Positions 1 through 8,273 of a DNA stretch of 20,458 bases are shown here, piece after piece. Made by a program: the position numbers and the translations under genes. The DNA lies in the NCBI GenBank assembly GCA_022701365.1, contig JAKUHH010000031.1, positions 1 through 20,458 on the forward strand, read 5' to 3'. The notes under the pieces are model-generated. The model saw nothing but the letters and a program-made list of their open reading frames with translations, was not told the origin of the DNA and ran no database searches. Numbering within the stretch: position 1 is the stretch's first letter; each line of letters opens with the position of its first letter. Origin of the DNA: Mycocentrospora acerina (Eukaryota > Ascomycota > Dothideomycetes > Pleosporales).

Positions 1-2459
1 AATAATCTGTATATTAGCTTAAAAGTCAGTTGCTTTCCTTCCTGCAGGATAATTTTGTGATCCTAGGGCTAATGCTTAGCTAGCGCAGCTACACCTAACT
101 CTTCCTAAAAGAGGTAGTCCTACGCTTAATACTCTTTAGGGATAACAGGAGTTATACATTTCTTTACTTCTCTGTAAGTTTCTCTTTAAACTCTTGCTTT
201 ATAACCTATAGAGCTATTAGTATCTGCAGAGTTAACTCCTACTGTCTTAAGGACGTCTTTCTTTAAAGTAATATTATTAATTGTCTTCTTATCTACCTTT
301 GTTTAACAACAAAGTGCAGGCTTTAATATAGTTGTACAGGTACATTGCTTAAAAGTAAGACTCTTGCTTACCTATAATATTGTTAGGTTATGCTTTTGTA
401 ACTAAGGAAGTCCTAAAATAATATTATAAGTAGCTATCCTAAAGATATTAAAGGTAATCTGTTCCTAGTGTAACTAGATCTAAAGAGTAACGCCATGCGT
501 TTTATGTGTAATCTCTAACTCTTCTAGCATTAGTTGCCTATTTGCAACTACTATAAAGTATAGTTGTTTTTTCTTAACAGGTAATAGTCTAGCTAACTAC
601 ACTACTCTTAATAATATGAAGTTTATTTATGCCCCTAAATTAAGTAGTGCCTTTATCTAGTGTCTGTTAAGTCTTACTAATAGCTTAACTAATGTCTTAG
701 AATTTGTTGCATTAAGTTGTCTAGTGTTATTCTAGGTGCGTAGCGCTGTCCTAAAAAAGGCTAGTCTTGAAATCTATTTATGCGCTTTACTTCTGCATGC
801 TTAATGCATTTAGGGTTTATGCAGGTAATCTATTAGTATTAATTACAGACTCTATTAACTGTAAGTTTTATCTAGAAGATCTCTGCTAGATTATTAGTTC
901 TAGGAAAATGCATCTTATTGCGCTTATCCTAGAGGTGGTTTTTACATTTGTTGTACTTGTAGTTAAACTATTAGTATTTGCATTTGTTCCTGCGTGCTAG
1001 AAACTATCCTAACCCTACTTTTTTACTATAGTAGTCTGCACATAGATTATAGGAGCATGCTGTCTATAACATAGCTACGTAATTCTTATTTCTGTAATCT
1101 AGGTAGTATCTTAGTTATTCTAAATTAGGAGTGTCAGCGTTGTTCCTGCTAAGCTTATTGTCCTAACTGTTTAGTAGTGTATATTCTTGCATTCCTTTAG
1201 TAAGTGCCTAGGTGTCTTTAGATAGGCTTAGCGTTGCTAATTGTGCTAGCGTCTATAGGGCTAATTAAGATTCTAGGGTGTTAACAACTACTTATTTGTT
1301 GTCTAAATCTTTGTAAAAGGCGTCTTTAATGTCTAGAGGTGCAAACATGATTATATTTACCTATCTAGTAACTATATTCTTAGATCTACAGTTTCTAGAT
1401 ATATAGCCTAGTTTGCTACAGCTATAACAAGTTTACATAGACTTGTTATAGTTGTTATTGCTGTTCCTAGTATCCTTTTGCAGATTTCCTTTATACTCTT
1501 AGCTTTTATTAATGTTATTAAGGTGCATAGATTTAGATCTATAAGAGCTATAGATTCTGTTGCTCCTTCCTTAATATCTAGATTGTTGTCTATAGTTAAA
1601 TCATCAAGTAGTGTTAGCAGCATATAGTAGTTGTTGTCTACAATTATTAGTAGATCTATATCTAGGTCAAGGTTAACTATCTTGTTGTAATTCTATAGAT
1701 AGCTTATAGAGAGCGTTGTTAATACTAATTGCTACTTTAACTAGTTTGCTTAAGCTGTTAAGCGTAAAACTACTTCTTATAAGTTCTTCCTTAACTTTAG
1801 GCTTAAGTCTTTAGCAGAACATAGTTATAAGTGCTTTGTTATCTTAGTCTATAAGTAATGTGTACTGCTAAAAGGTTGTAGCATATTTAGCAGCAGAGTA
1901 GGTTTGCCTAAGCATTTAGATAGATCTACTAGCAGTAGTTACTTTGTTAGCAAGTCTAAACACCTTGCAAGCGTGTTCCTTGAATTTACTAAAGTCTCTT
2001 ATCTAAAGCTCTACTTTGTTAGATACATTGCTGTTTATATACTTAATTAAGAAGGGCTTAATCTATTAAAGGGCTAGTCCTCTTATGTAGGTAAAAGCTA
2101 GTAAGACACGTTTTTCTTCTAGGATACGTTCTCCCTAGAAGTCAAAGAAGAGGTTAAACTAGAGAAGCTATTTATCTAGTTTCTTCCTGTCTCTATAATA
2201 GAAGTCAGGGTTAGTAACTTTATAGCTTCTGTAGTAGCTAACAGAGGGTTCCTAAGTACTGCTAGGGGTAGCACTATTTCCTAAGTTATTACTTATCTTA
2301 AGGGTGTTTAAAATGTTAAGATCCTGTTCTGTACTTAATCTTAGTAGTTAATAACCTTCTAATACTAGTACTAAAGTAGAACAGGTTTAAGGTTAGTTCT
2401 TAGGGATAGAGTAGGTTCAGGAAAACAAGGTTAGTTTAATGCACGTATTAAGGATACAC
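1..2459 (-). mobile_element. RIP-degraded Ty3/gypsy element, internal region
   Basis: No intact gene is present. On the minus strand, directly inside the LTR at 2460-2706, a degraded retroviral-type gag can be read, so the element runs right to left and leaves the window at base 1. Below about 1690 the reading is too damaged for me to assign protease or RT. A 71-codon minus-strand frame at 1408-1623 (TDNNLDIKEGATESIALIDL-type text) continues the gag/protease reading and is a relic, not a gene. TCA/TGA trinucleotides and CpG are scarce while TTA/TAA and CTA/TAG abound, as expected after RIP. The order of LTR, then gag is seen; the element family is inferred. Confidence 0.6.
1690..2335 (-). pseudogene. 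gag relic of Ty3/gypsy element
   Basis: Minus-strand translation contains DFYYRDRKKLDK, FNLFFDF, GERILEEKRVLLAFTYIRG and, after a stop, IKPFLIK. This is the order of the retrotransposon gag domain (a 'W..F...FL..Q...YF' type core followed by 'K..FA..YLRG.A..W'). Further on come FSKFKEHACKVF, YATTF and LKPKVKEEL, matching the C-terminal half of the same domain. Several stops are TAG or TAA at places where Trp or Gln codons are expected, a RIP pattern. The relic cannot be translated as it stands. It differs from the chromovirus in the right half of the window, but I cannot say whether it belongs to a named family. Confidence 0.6.
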
Positions 2460-2706
2460 TGTGATTAAGGGTGAGAAGCAATAAGTAGATTAATTAACAA
2501 GGTTAAACACATTACTATAAGGGTGGTGTTCCTACTAACTATATACTTAATCATGATATGGTGCTTAGTACTAATCATGATGCTCAGTGTACTGATCACG
2601 ACTGATCACACTGAGCACTGAGCACGTCACGTGATCTGGGTTGCTCAGTTGCCGCGAGGCTGGTTGATTGGTCAGGGCGCATCCCTTGCCCAACCTGGCC
2701 TTAACA
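2460..2706 (-). repeat. Putative 5' LTR of the left gypsy element
   Basis: On the plus strand the segment begins TGTGATTAAGGG and ends GGCCTTAACA, so its ends are inverted TG...CA termini. It lies immediately upstream (on the minus strand) of the gag relic. It holds a TATATAGTTAG stretch on the minus strand and a CACGTG box at 2628-2633. Its GC content is visibly higher than the flanks and CA/TG dinucleotides are retained, so it has been mutated less than the internal region. The second LTR is outside the window, so the boundaries rest on the termini only. Confidence 0.45.
2582..2616. repeat. Perfect 9-bp inverted repeat with internal tandem
   Basis: GCTCAGTGT (2582-2590) pairs exactly with ACACTGAGC (2608-2616). 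The 17-bp loop contains a near-perfect 10-bp tandem, ACTGATCACG followed by ACTGATCACA. A further CTGAGCACTGAGCAC repeat and a TCACGTGATC palindrome follow directly. The cluster lies inside the putative LTR, where such palindromes may be transcription-factor sites; that role is inference. Confidence 0.6.
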
Positions 2707-3032
2707 CTTTTTTAGTAAGTATTGCTCTATTATTATTATTTTTAAAGCTCTAGGCTCTTATTCTATATTAATATTAGCTAGTTTATTATTTCTCTATTCT
2801 ATCTACTCTTTGTCTAAGTAAAGTATAGAATAAGAGTTAACTGTTCTAGTACTAGGCTTAAGGCTAAGGCTAAGACTAGGACTAGCCTTAGTACTAGTTC
2901 TAAGAAATTAAAAATTATGTTGTTAGGGTCTATTTCTAGTGTTAGCAGAAGGGCTATTTCTAGCCTCTTAACATTCTAGTATAGTTACAGTCTAAGCATT
3001 AAATGTTAAATAATTAATAATATAAAATTATA
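2707..3032. other. AT-rich stretch, no gene seen
   Basis: This is AT-rich DNA rich in CTAG and TTAG. It includes an imperfect tandem of AAGGCTAAGGCTAAGACTAGG type near 2858-2885. One plus-strand frame is open for about 45 codons and Ser/Lys/Arg rich, but it has no recognisable domain. I see no gene and treat this as part of the RIP-affected repeat DNA. Confidence 0.5.
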
Positions 3033-3186
3033 GGATTGCAACCTAGCTGCAAACCACCACCCTAGGCCCTAGGGCTCTAGAAATTGGATGAGAGACTGTC
3101 TAGTGTGTGTTAAGATAGTATCTGATGAAATATTAATGCCGCAGGCGTCAGAACATACGCGCTGAAAAAGGCAAAGTTGGTGTTTC
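3033..3186 (+). repeat. Left copy of ~155-bp inverted repeat flanking the gene pair
   Basis: This segment matches the reverse complement of 11015-11170. Shared blocks include CCCTAGGCCCTAGGGCTCTA, AGACTGTCTARTGTGTGTTA, GCAGGCGTCAGAAC and GCAAAGTTGRTGTTT, at the same spacing in both copies within one or two bases. Differences are largely transitions. Similarity falls away sharply on the inner side after GCAAAGTTGGTGTTT and gradually on the outer side before GGATTGCAACC. Read outward, both copies translate to related text (LTPAAL, HTLDSL, SPRA). The repeat may therefore be a piece of an old coding element rather than a true transposon terminus. Confidence 0.75.
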
Positions 3187-3737
3187 TCTTTTGCAAAAAC
3201 CTTAGAAGGACTGTTTGCTATGCTTTAGATTTAAAAATAGCAACTAATGTAAGCCTGCCTATCTCTTTTTATACTTCTTTTCTCTCTTATTTATTCGGTT
3301 TGCAATGTTAGATTGGGTGCTTAGGTGATTGTAATTGACTGCAGTTTCTAAAGCATACTCCTTTGTTATCTTTGCCTATTTCCTTAGAATGTAATGGGCT
3401 ACGCCTAGTTAGGAGTCTAGGCACAAAACTCAATCCAACAAACAACTGACAACCAGCCAGGAGCTAAGCCAAGCGACCGAACTAAGCTGAGCTTAACCTA
3501 GGGCTTCTACCAACACGACCAGCAGCACCAGATGTTTCATAGATAACTCACAAAAACTATCTAAGTAACCTCTCCATGCTAACCACAAACCTAAACACAA
3601 CCTAGGACTACCCTAATACACCTAGGAACACTATATACCTTACACATGACCTACAGATACATAAAACTACAAATAAGTATAAAAAATAGCTAAAGACAAG
3701 CTGTTTAAGATATTAATTTATTTAAATTTAAATCTGG
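3187..3737. other. Gene-free stretch with strand-asymmetric, G-poor part
   Basis: No coding region is seen. From about 3427 to 3690 the plus strand is strikingly poor in G and rich in C and A (for example around 3541-3660). It keeps many CA dinucleotides, so it has not been RIP-mutated like its surroundings. CCTAGG occurs repeatedly. I do not recognise the sequence. It ends directly at the solo LTR. Confidence 0.5.
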
Positions 3738-4024
3738 TGTAACGACTCAGGTTAGAAGAGAGTGATCCGAATAGGGACCGAATGTCCACTGCAAGGTATA
3801 TTGAAGTGCTGGGACTAGAGGGTGATGCCAGGAATACTATTCTCCACACCTATAGGTCTTGTACAAAAGAATAAGGAAAAACTACTTCTACAAAGCTCTA
3901 TAGTCTGCACCCTTATATCCCCCTTCCTAGGGATTACCATCTAGGGTGGATACGTAACAGGTGGCTTTCGGATAGGTGTCGGTTAACTCAGGGGCAAACT
4001 GGGATGTGACGTTGTGATGTTACA
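3738..4024 (-). repeat. Solo LTR, well-preserved member of the chromovirus LTR family
   Basis: This 287-bp copy begins TGTAACGACTCAGG and ends GATGTTACA, giving perfect TGTAAC/GTTACA inverted termini. It aligns along its whole length with the two LTRs of the chromovirus (11715-12002 and 19178-19465), with a 1-bp length difference. It keeps C and G where they have T and A, for example CTGGGACTAG against CTAGGACTAG and TCCACACC against TCTATACC, so it is far less RIP-mutated. No internal retroelement sequence flanks it. The 5-bp neighbours (TCTGG and ATGTA) do not match, so its insertion history is unclear. Strand is given to match the chromovirus orientation. Confidence 0.8.
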
Positions 4025-4822
4025 ATGTATTGAACTTACCTTATTACCCTTGACCTACTCTGTCAGCCTGCACTCATATGAGCACGTGTGTACGCACGTG
4101 AGCACTGAACTCCTATATAGTCTCTGAGTCTTACACTCCTAGTAATACAACAAATTCCTGCTGATTGTTTACTCAAAGAATCATCTAAGAAGTAGATAAT
4201 ACAGCTGCAGTTCTTAAGAAAAATCTTTTCTAAACTACAGCGTGCTGCTAAACTACTGTTGTTATTTCTCTTTAGCTTTGCTGGCTCTTAATTGTCCTAA
4301 ATGAGAATCTTCATTGTCAGAGAAGCGACAATTTCGAAACTTTTCTGACTTTTGAAGTAGTAGTAAGAGATTAAACTAACACTTTAGCTTACATTCAAGA
4401 GTATTGGCAAGCTAAATAGATATTACTTTTAAATATCTTAACAAATTTAAAAATAGACCATATGGGGGCTGCGCAACCTAAAAAAGCAAAGATAATCTCA
4501 TGCAATAGCTGTTTCTGCACAATTCAGAGTCCGAATCAAGCTTCTTATTAGACAGGGTGGATGTTTCTTATTCTATGCTAAGGCTCGGATATTTTGTCCT
4601 TCACAGAAGAGAAACCCTAACGACACAGAGGGCTATATGTTGTTACCGCTGTGGGGCAGGGAAACCTGGAATTGCGAAGTCAGTAAAATTAAAGGATTTC
4701 TTGATGGTTTTCTTGATAATTTTTCATTATCATCTAAACAGTGTTTGCTCCATATGGATACAGGTCCAACAACGTTAACAGAGCATTGAAGTTTAAGTTC
4801 GTAATATTGCTTACTAGACTAC
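4025..4822. other. 3' flank of the lyase gene, no gene seen
   Basis: Positions 4085-4102 contain two CACGTG boxes facing each other around GTGTACGCA. They are followed by a TATATAG stretch and an AATACAACA end; this may be a fragment of another LTR (TGTCAG at about 4061 to ACAACA at about 4152), but no target-site duplication supports that. ATTGTC and GACAAT form a small inverted repeat around 4315-4334. A 73-codon plus-strand frame at 4557-4778 has no recognisable domain and no supporting context, so I do not call it a gene. The stretch closest to 4822 is presumably the 3' UTR of the lyase. Confidence 0.5.
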
Positions 4823-7069
4823 CTATTTGTCACCGTTGCCTACTTTATCCACCTCTAGATAGCGGAATATTTCACTAGCTAGTTCTCCATTGCGCACTGC
4901 TTCATATATGATCGATACCCATGATCCAATTGTCTTTTTACTCCTCCCATCAATCATGTTACCTTCCGGATCACCGGCGGTGGGATGTTCAACTAGACCC
5001 CGATGCAACGGAACACCGAGCTTTTCACGCACAAATAGATATACCACCTTGGTTCCATTACCTAGGTACGCTGGCGTGGTCGGGTTATGGAAGAAAGCGT
5101 TTCGGTGTTTAAGATACGATTCGAGGATTAAATCACTAAAGGCTTTTAAAAGCCTGGAAGTCTTTGTCAAGGTAAGGCTACTGTCGCATTCCCCATGATT
5201 CACAATAGCAGTAACAAGAGATTCGGAGGCTTTTATAGATCGTTCAGCGGCGTCAAGAGCAGCGGCTGCGTACCAAGCGTCTTGAAACTCCTGCCAAAAT
5301 GACCGAAATAATCTCTCGGTTCCATCCCCGGCACCGATGAAGGACTCGATCAGTTCCTTGGCAGGCAATTTTGCTTGCTTCAAAAAAGTGCGATGCAAAG
5401 TCCTGAGGTCTACCCCCTGACATCCGGCGTAGAGTGAGTTAGCAACAATCATGGCGAGAACCTCAACAGCCGCCATAGTCTGTCTTGCAGAGAGAAGAGC
5501 GAGTGAATTTATTGCCTGATTGTGCATCTCTGTAGATTGTACGTGACTGCTGACTGGATTTGCCAGAAAGCCAAGCTCTGATGTGTACGCCGCTGTGTTC
5601 ACATCGAGGCCTTTGAGGCAGAAAGATAAACTCGGATCATCTGCGGCCAGATTTGGAGGAAGCCCATTGTTAAGGTCATTGTTGATCATCTCGCTTGTCT
5701 GGCTAAAAAGCATCCTGCCTATTGATTGCAGAGCAAGACGAATCTTTTCAGTCGCAGAAGTGACCGCAGTGGCTTGAAAGTTGGCACAACTATGGATATA
5801 ATCATCCTCCATATTAATAACCGGATTGTCCGTAGTTGAATTAAGCTCGATGGCCAGCTGGTGTTCAGCACTTGCCAAATCTTCCAGCTGAGGTGAGAGC
5901 CACTGCGTTGAACTGCGCAAAGCGTAACGATCCTGAACTAAGCCAGTCTTGAAATGATCCTTAGTCTGCTCCAAACCGTAGGTTAATTTAGAACCATGTA
6001 AAAATGTGCGGATGTTTTGAGCAGCTTCGATTTGACCGCTATGAGGTCTTACAGCTGCAATGAAAGGGTGCGCCCATTCGACGTTTGAATACAAAGCTTC
6101 GCATGTCAAAGCGGTAAGTAGCTGCGAAATGACAGCTAACTGATGCGCTTCATAAAGACCGAGAGTTGCTACAGCAGTCGAAGCAGCGGTTCCGTTGATA
6201 AGTGACAGGCCCTCTTTTGGACCAAGCACTATAGGCTCGATAAAGGCATTTTTTAGCGCCTGCTCGGCGGTTTTCACCTTCGACGCGCCAAATTTGCTCC
6301 CAACTCGGACGAAGATATCTGGATTCCCTTGGATTGCTCCCGCGATGTATGCTAACGGTAGAAGATCTCCGGACGCAGAGACAGATCCACGAAGGGGAAT
6401 GATGGGTACAATGTCATGCTCTAGCAATTGTGCCATTGTGTCCAAAAGGTTTCGATTCATGCCGGAATGTCCTCGAATATTCGTGTTGCAGCGGAGTAGA
6501 ATTGTTGCCTTTACCCAAGCACTCGGCATACTGTGAGGTCCAAGGTAGTCGTGAGCATTAGGAGAGTCGGATTTGTCCTCCTGAGTAAGAATCGCACTTT
6601 GTACATGCTGCATGAGGGCTCTCTGTAGACCCAAAACGTCTTTGGTGCGGGTGTCGGCGCTCCCGCCAAACCCTGTATTGACACCTGGGGATCATCAGCA
6701 CCCACATCATGCTTCATGTACCAGCAAAGAACGTTACCGTAGACGAAACATCCCTTCGAGAGGAATTTCTCAAGGACTCTCACACTACTGTTAATACGAG
6801 CAAGTACTTTTTCGTCGTCCGTAACTGACAAAGTACAACCATTTCTGTGACACGTTATTCTGGGGATTCGATTCTCTATGATTTTAGGGCTATACGAACC
6901 TTGCTACAGCTACAACTGACGCAACATCTAGAGATTTGCCATTGATTGTAACGGAACCACACTTAGTAAGCGAGTTGACCCGAGACCATGTCCTCAAAAT
7001 CTGCTCGAGGTGTGGCGTCGGCCTCAAGTCTCGGATATCATATGTAATCGATTGATCGACGCTTCCCAT
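4823..7069 (-). CDS. Aromatic amino acid ammonia-lyase / aminomutase (MIO family), 3 exons
   Basis: The protein is a homolog of phenylalanine/tyrosine ammonia-lyase (cytosolic, Phe to cinnamate plus NH4+). Exons are 7069-6900, 6844-6738 and 6684-4823, giving 712 aa, a usual fungal PAL length. Splicing restores VNSLTKCGSVTINGKSLDVA (31-50), a Tyr-loop YGVNTGFGGSADTRT (catalytic Tyr92) and the MIO-forming Ala196-Ser197-Gly198 in SASGDLLPLAYIAG. Further active-site elements are present: Asn256 (NGTA), Gln343/Tyr346/Arg349 (QDRYALR), NSTTDNP (374-380) and EMHNQ (478-482). The ATG at 7069 is the first in frame and yields the family N-terminus. The selectivity position after QRALMQ reads His119-Val120, whereas yeast PAL/TAL has His-Gln, so the substrate (Phe, Tyr or another aromatic) and lyase versus mutase activity stay open. 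No RIP damage is seen. The neighbour is a divergent ligase gene. Confidence 0.92.
6685..6737 (-). other. Intron 2 of the ammonia-lyase gene (53 bp)
   Basis: The donor is TACG|GTAACG and the acceptor CCCCAG|GTGTCAATA on the minus strand, with a TGCTGATG branch-like motif near the acceptor. Splicing rebuilds the strictly conserved Tyr-loop (VYG joined to VNTGFGG) and shifts into the long frame that encodes the rest of the enzyme. Phase 1. Confidence 0.9.
6845..6899 (-). other. Intron 1 of the ammonia-lyase gene (55 bp)
   Basis: The donor is AG|GTTCGT and the acceptor CACAG|AAATGG on the minus strand. An AATAACG branch-like motif lies shortly before the acceptor. The intron contains an in-frame TAG just after the donor, and the unspliced frame cannot reach the family N-terminus. 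Removal joins VVAVA-R to NGCTLSVTDDEKV, the expected continuation in PAL proteins. Phase 2. Confidence 0.85.
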
Positions 7070-8273
7070 CTTGAATGTATATTCTTAAATTATTTCTAGT
7101 GTATACTGAGACAAGTGGATATGAACTGTCCTTAGAATCAATTTGCGTACTAGAGCTTCCCTACTATTTGTATTCGACTTTCAAATATAAACTTCTTAGC
7201 GACAATAATAGAGAAATTGACATCAACCTTTGCTCAGCATGACGTTATTAGTATTGATTTACTTTTTTTTCCTTTGTTTATCTATTACGTTTCCAGAGTT
7301 ATTCTTTGAAAAACTCTAGGTTTTGGTAATAACCAATCATTTTTAAAATTCATTGCTTTAATGTGGGTTGAGCCTCAGCCATCTCAAGGCCATTTGGTGA
7401 ATTGGAATTGCTACCGATCGGATACATTGGCTTAGGAGCTATGTTGTGGTAAGGCTTTCCGGAGATCATCATTATACTCACCGCTAGTTGGTTATCACAT
7501 TCTTCGTGATCCGATGAACTTGCTCGTATTGGCTCTCGTAACGTTTACATTTCTGGTTGAGATTTAATATCTCATTTACTGACTCTCCATTAGTCCGGGG
7601 AGACGGTTGCTAGCCAGAGATGCATAATAGCGTTACTAAATCTTCTGCCTGAGTTGATGCATACACTAGGTAAAAAAGCAAACATACTTTAATCTGCGTA
7701 CAACAGCTCGTTGATGTCAAGCAAGAGTGAAAAAAGAAATTAAGAAACCATATAATGATATCTGTATCACCAAGTTAGCAAATCTTGACCCACATTAAAG
7801 CAAGAATTTAGCATAATTTTGTTAACATGTTGAGTTTCGTGGAAACTTCTACGAATGACGTAATAACTAAAAAATAGCCGAAAGCCTATGGCACCCAGGA
7901 CGCGTGCTAAAACTAAGTAATTTGTTTGGCTAAAGATATATGCGTGCTTTTTGGCTTCAGATAAAATATGCACATCATCGTCAGTGCTACAATGTCAATA
8001 TGAGGCATTATCGGCAATGGTACCATAATGTGGTTACATCATTAATCACATTGCATATGCTAACATATCTATCGATCTATTATAGACTGGAATAGTGATT
8101 CGCAGGTGCTATGAGGGGCAGAAATTGATGCATTCGAAATGTGACTTGTTCAAGCATTTAAGGATTGGTATGTACAACAGTGAATGGGCTGCCACAACAG
8201 ACCTTCATTGCTACATTTTTCTTCAGCGGACACCTCCATCTTGCATCTGAATACCACGCCAACCGAAATCAAG
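7070..8273. promoter_or_regulatory. Shared divergent promoter region of the lyase and ligase genes
   Basis: The two intact genes start at opposite ends of this ~1.2 kb region and are transcribed away from each other, an arrangement that often means co-regulation. Candidate fungal zinc-cluster sites are CCG-N6-CGG at 7595-7606 and the palindrome CCGATCGG at 7414-7421; both are only pattern matches. AT-rich TATA-like stretches occur near both ends (for example AGTATACAC and AAGAATATA upstream of the lyase, TATTATAG around 8080 upstream of the ligase). A 68-codon minus-strand frame at 7767-7973 has no family resemblance and is not called. Confidence 0.5.

Noticed and set aside
1408..1623. 71-codon minus-strand ORF as a stand-alone gene
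   Set aside because: It continues the frame of the gag relic upstream and sits in RIP-mutated retroelement DNA.
4557..4778. 73-codon plus-strand ORF with CCYRCGAGKPGI text
   Set aside because: Only a faint knuckle-like string, no complete motif, no homologous domain, and it lies in the 3' flank of the lyase gene; most likely chance.
6511..6831. Unspliced 106-codon minus-strand ORF as a separate small gene
   Set aside because: Its first part is exon 2 of the lyase; its remainder reads through intron 2 and out of frame. Splicing restores the conserved Tyr-loop.
7767..7973. 68-codon minus-strand ORF between the two genes
   Set aside because: No recognisable family, hydrophobic mix without a clear membrane protein layout, and it occupies the shared promoter region.
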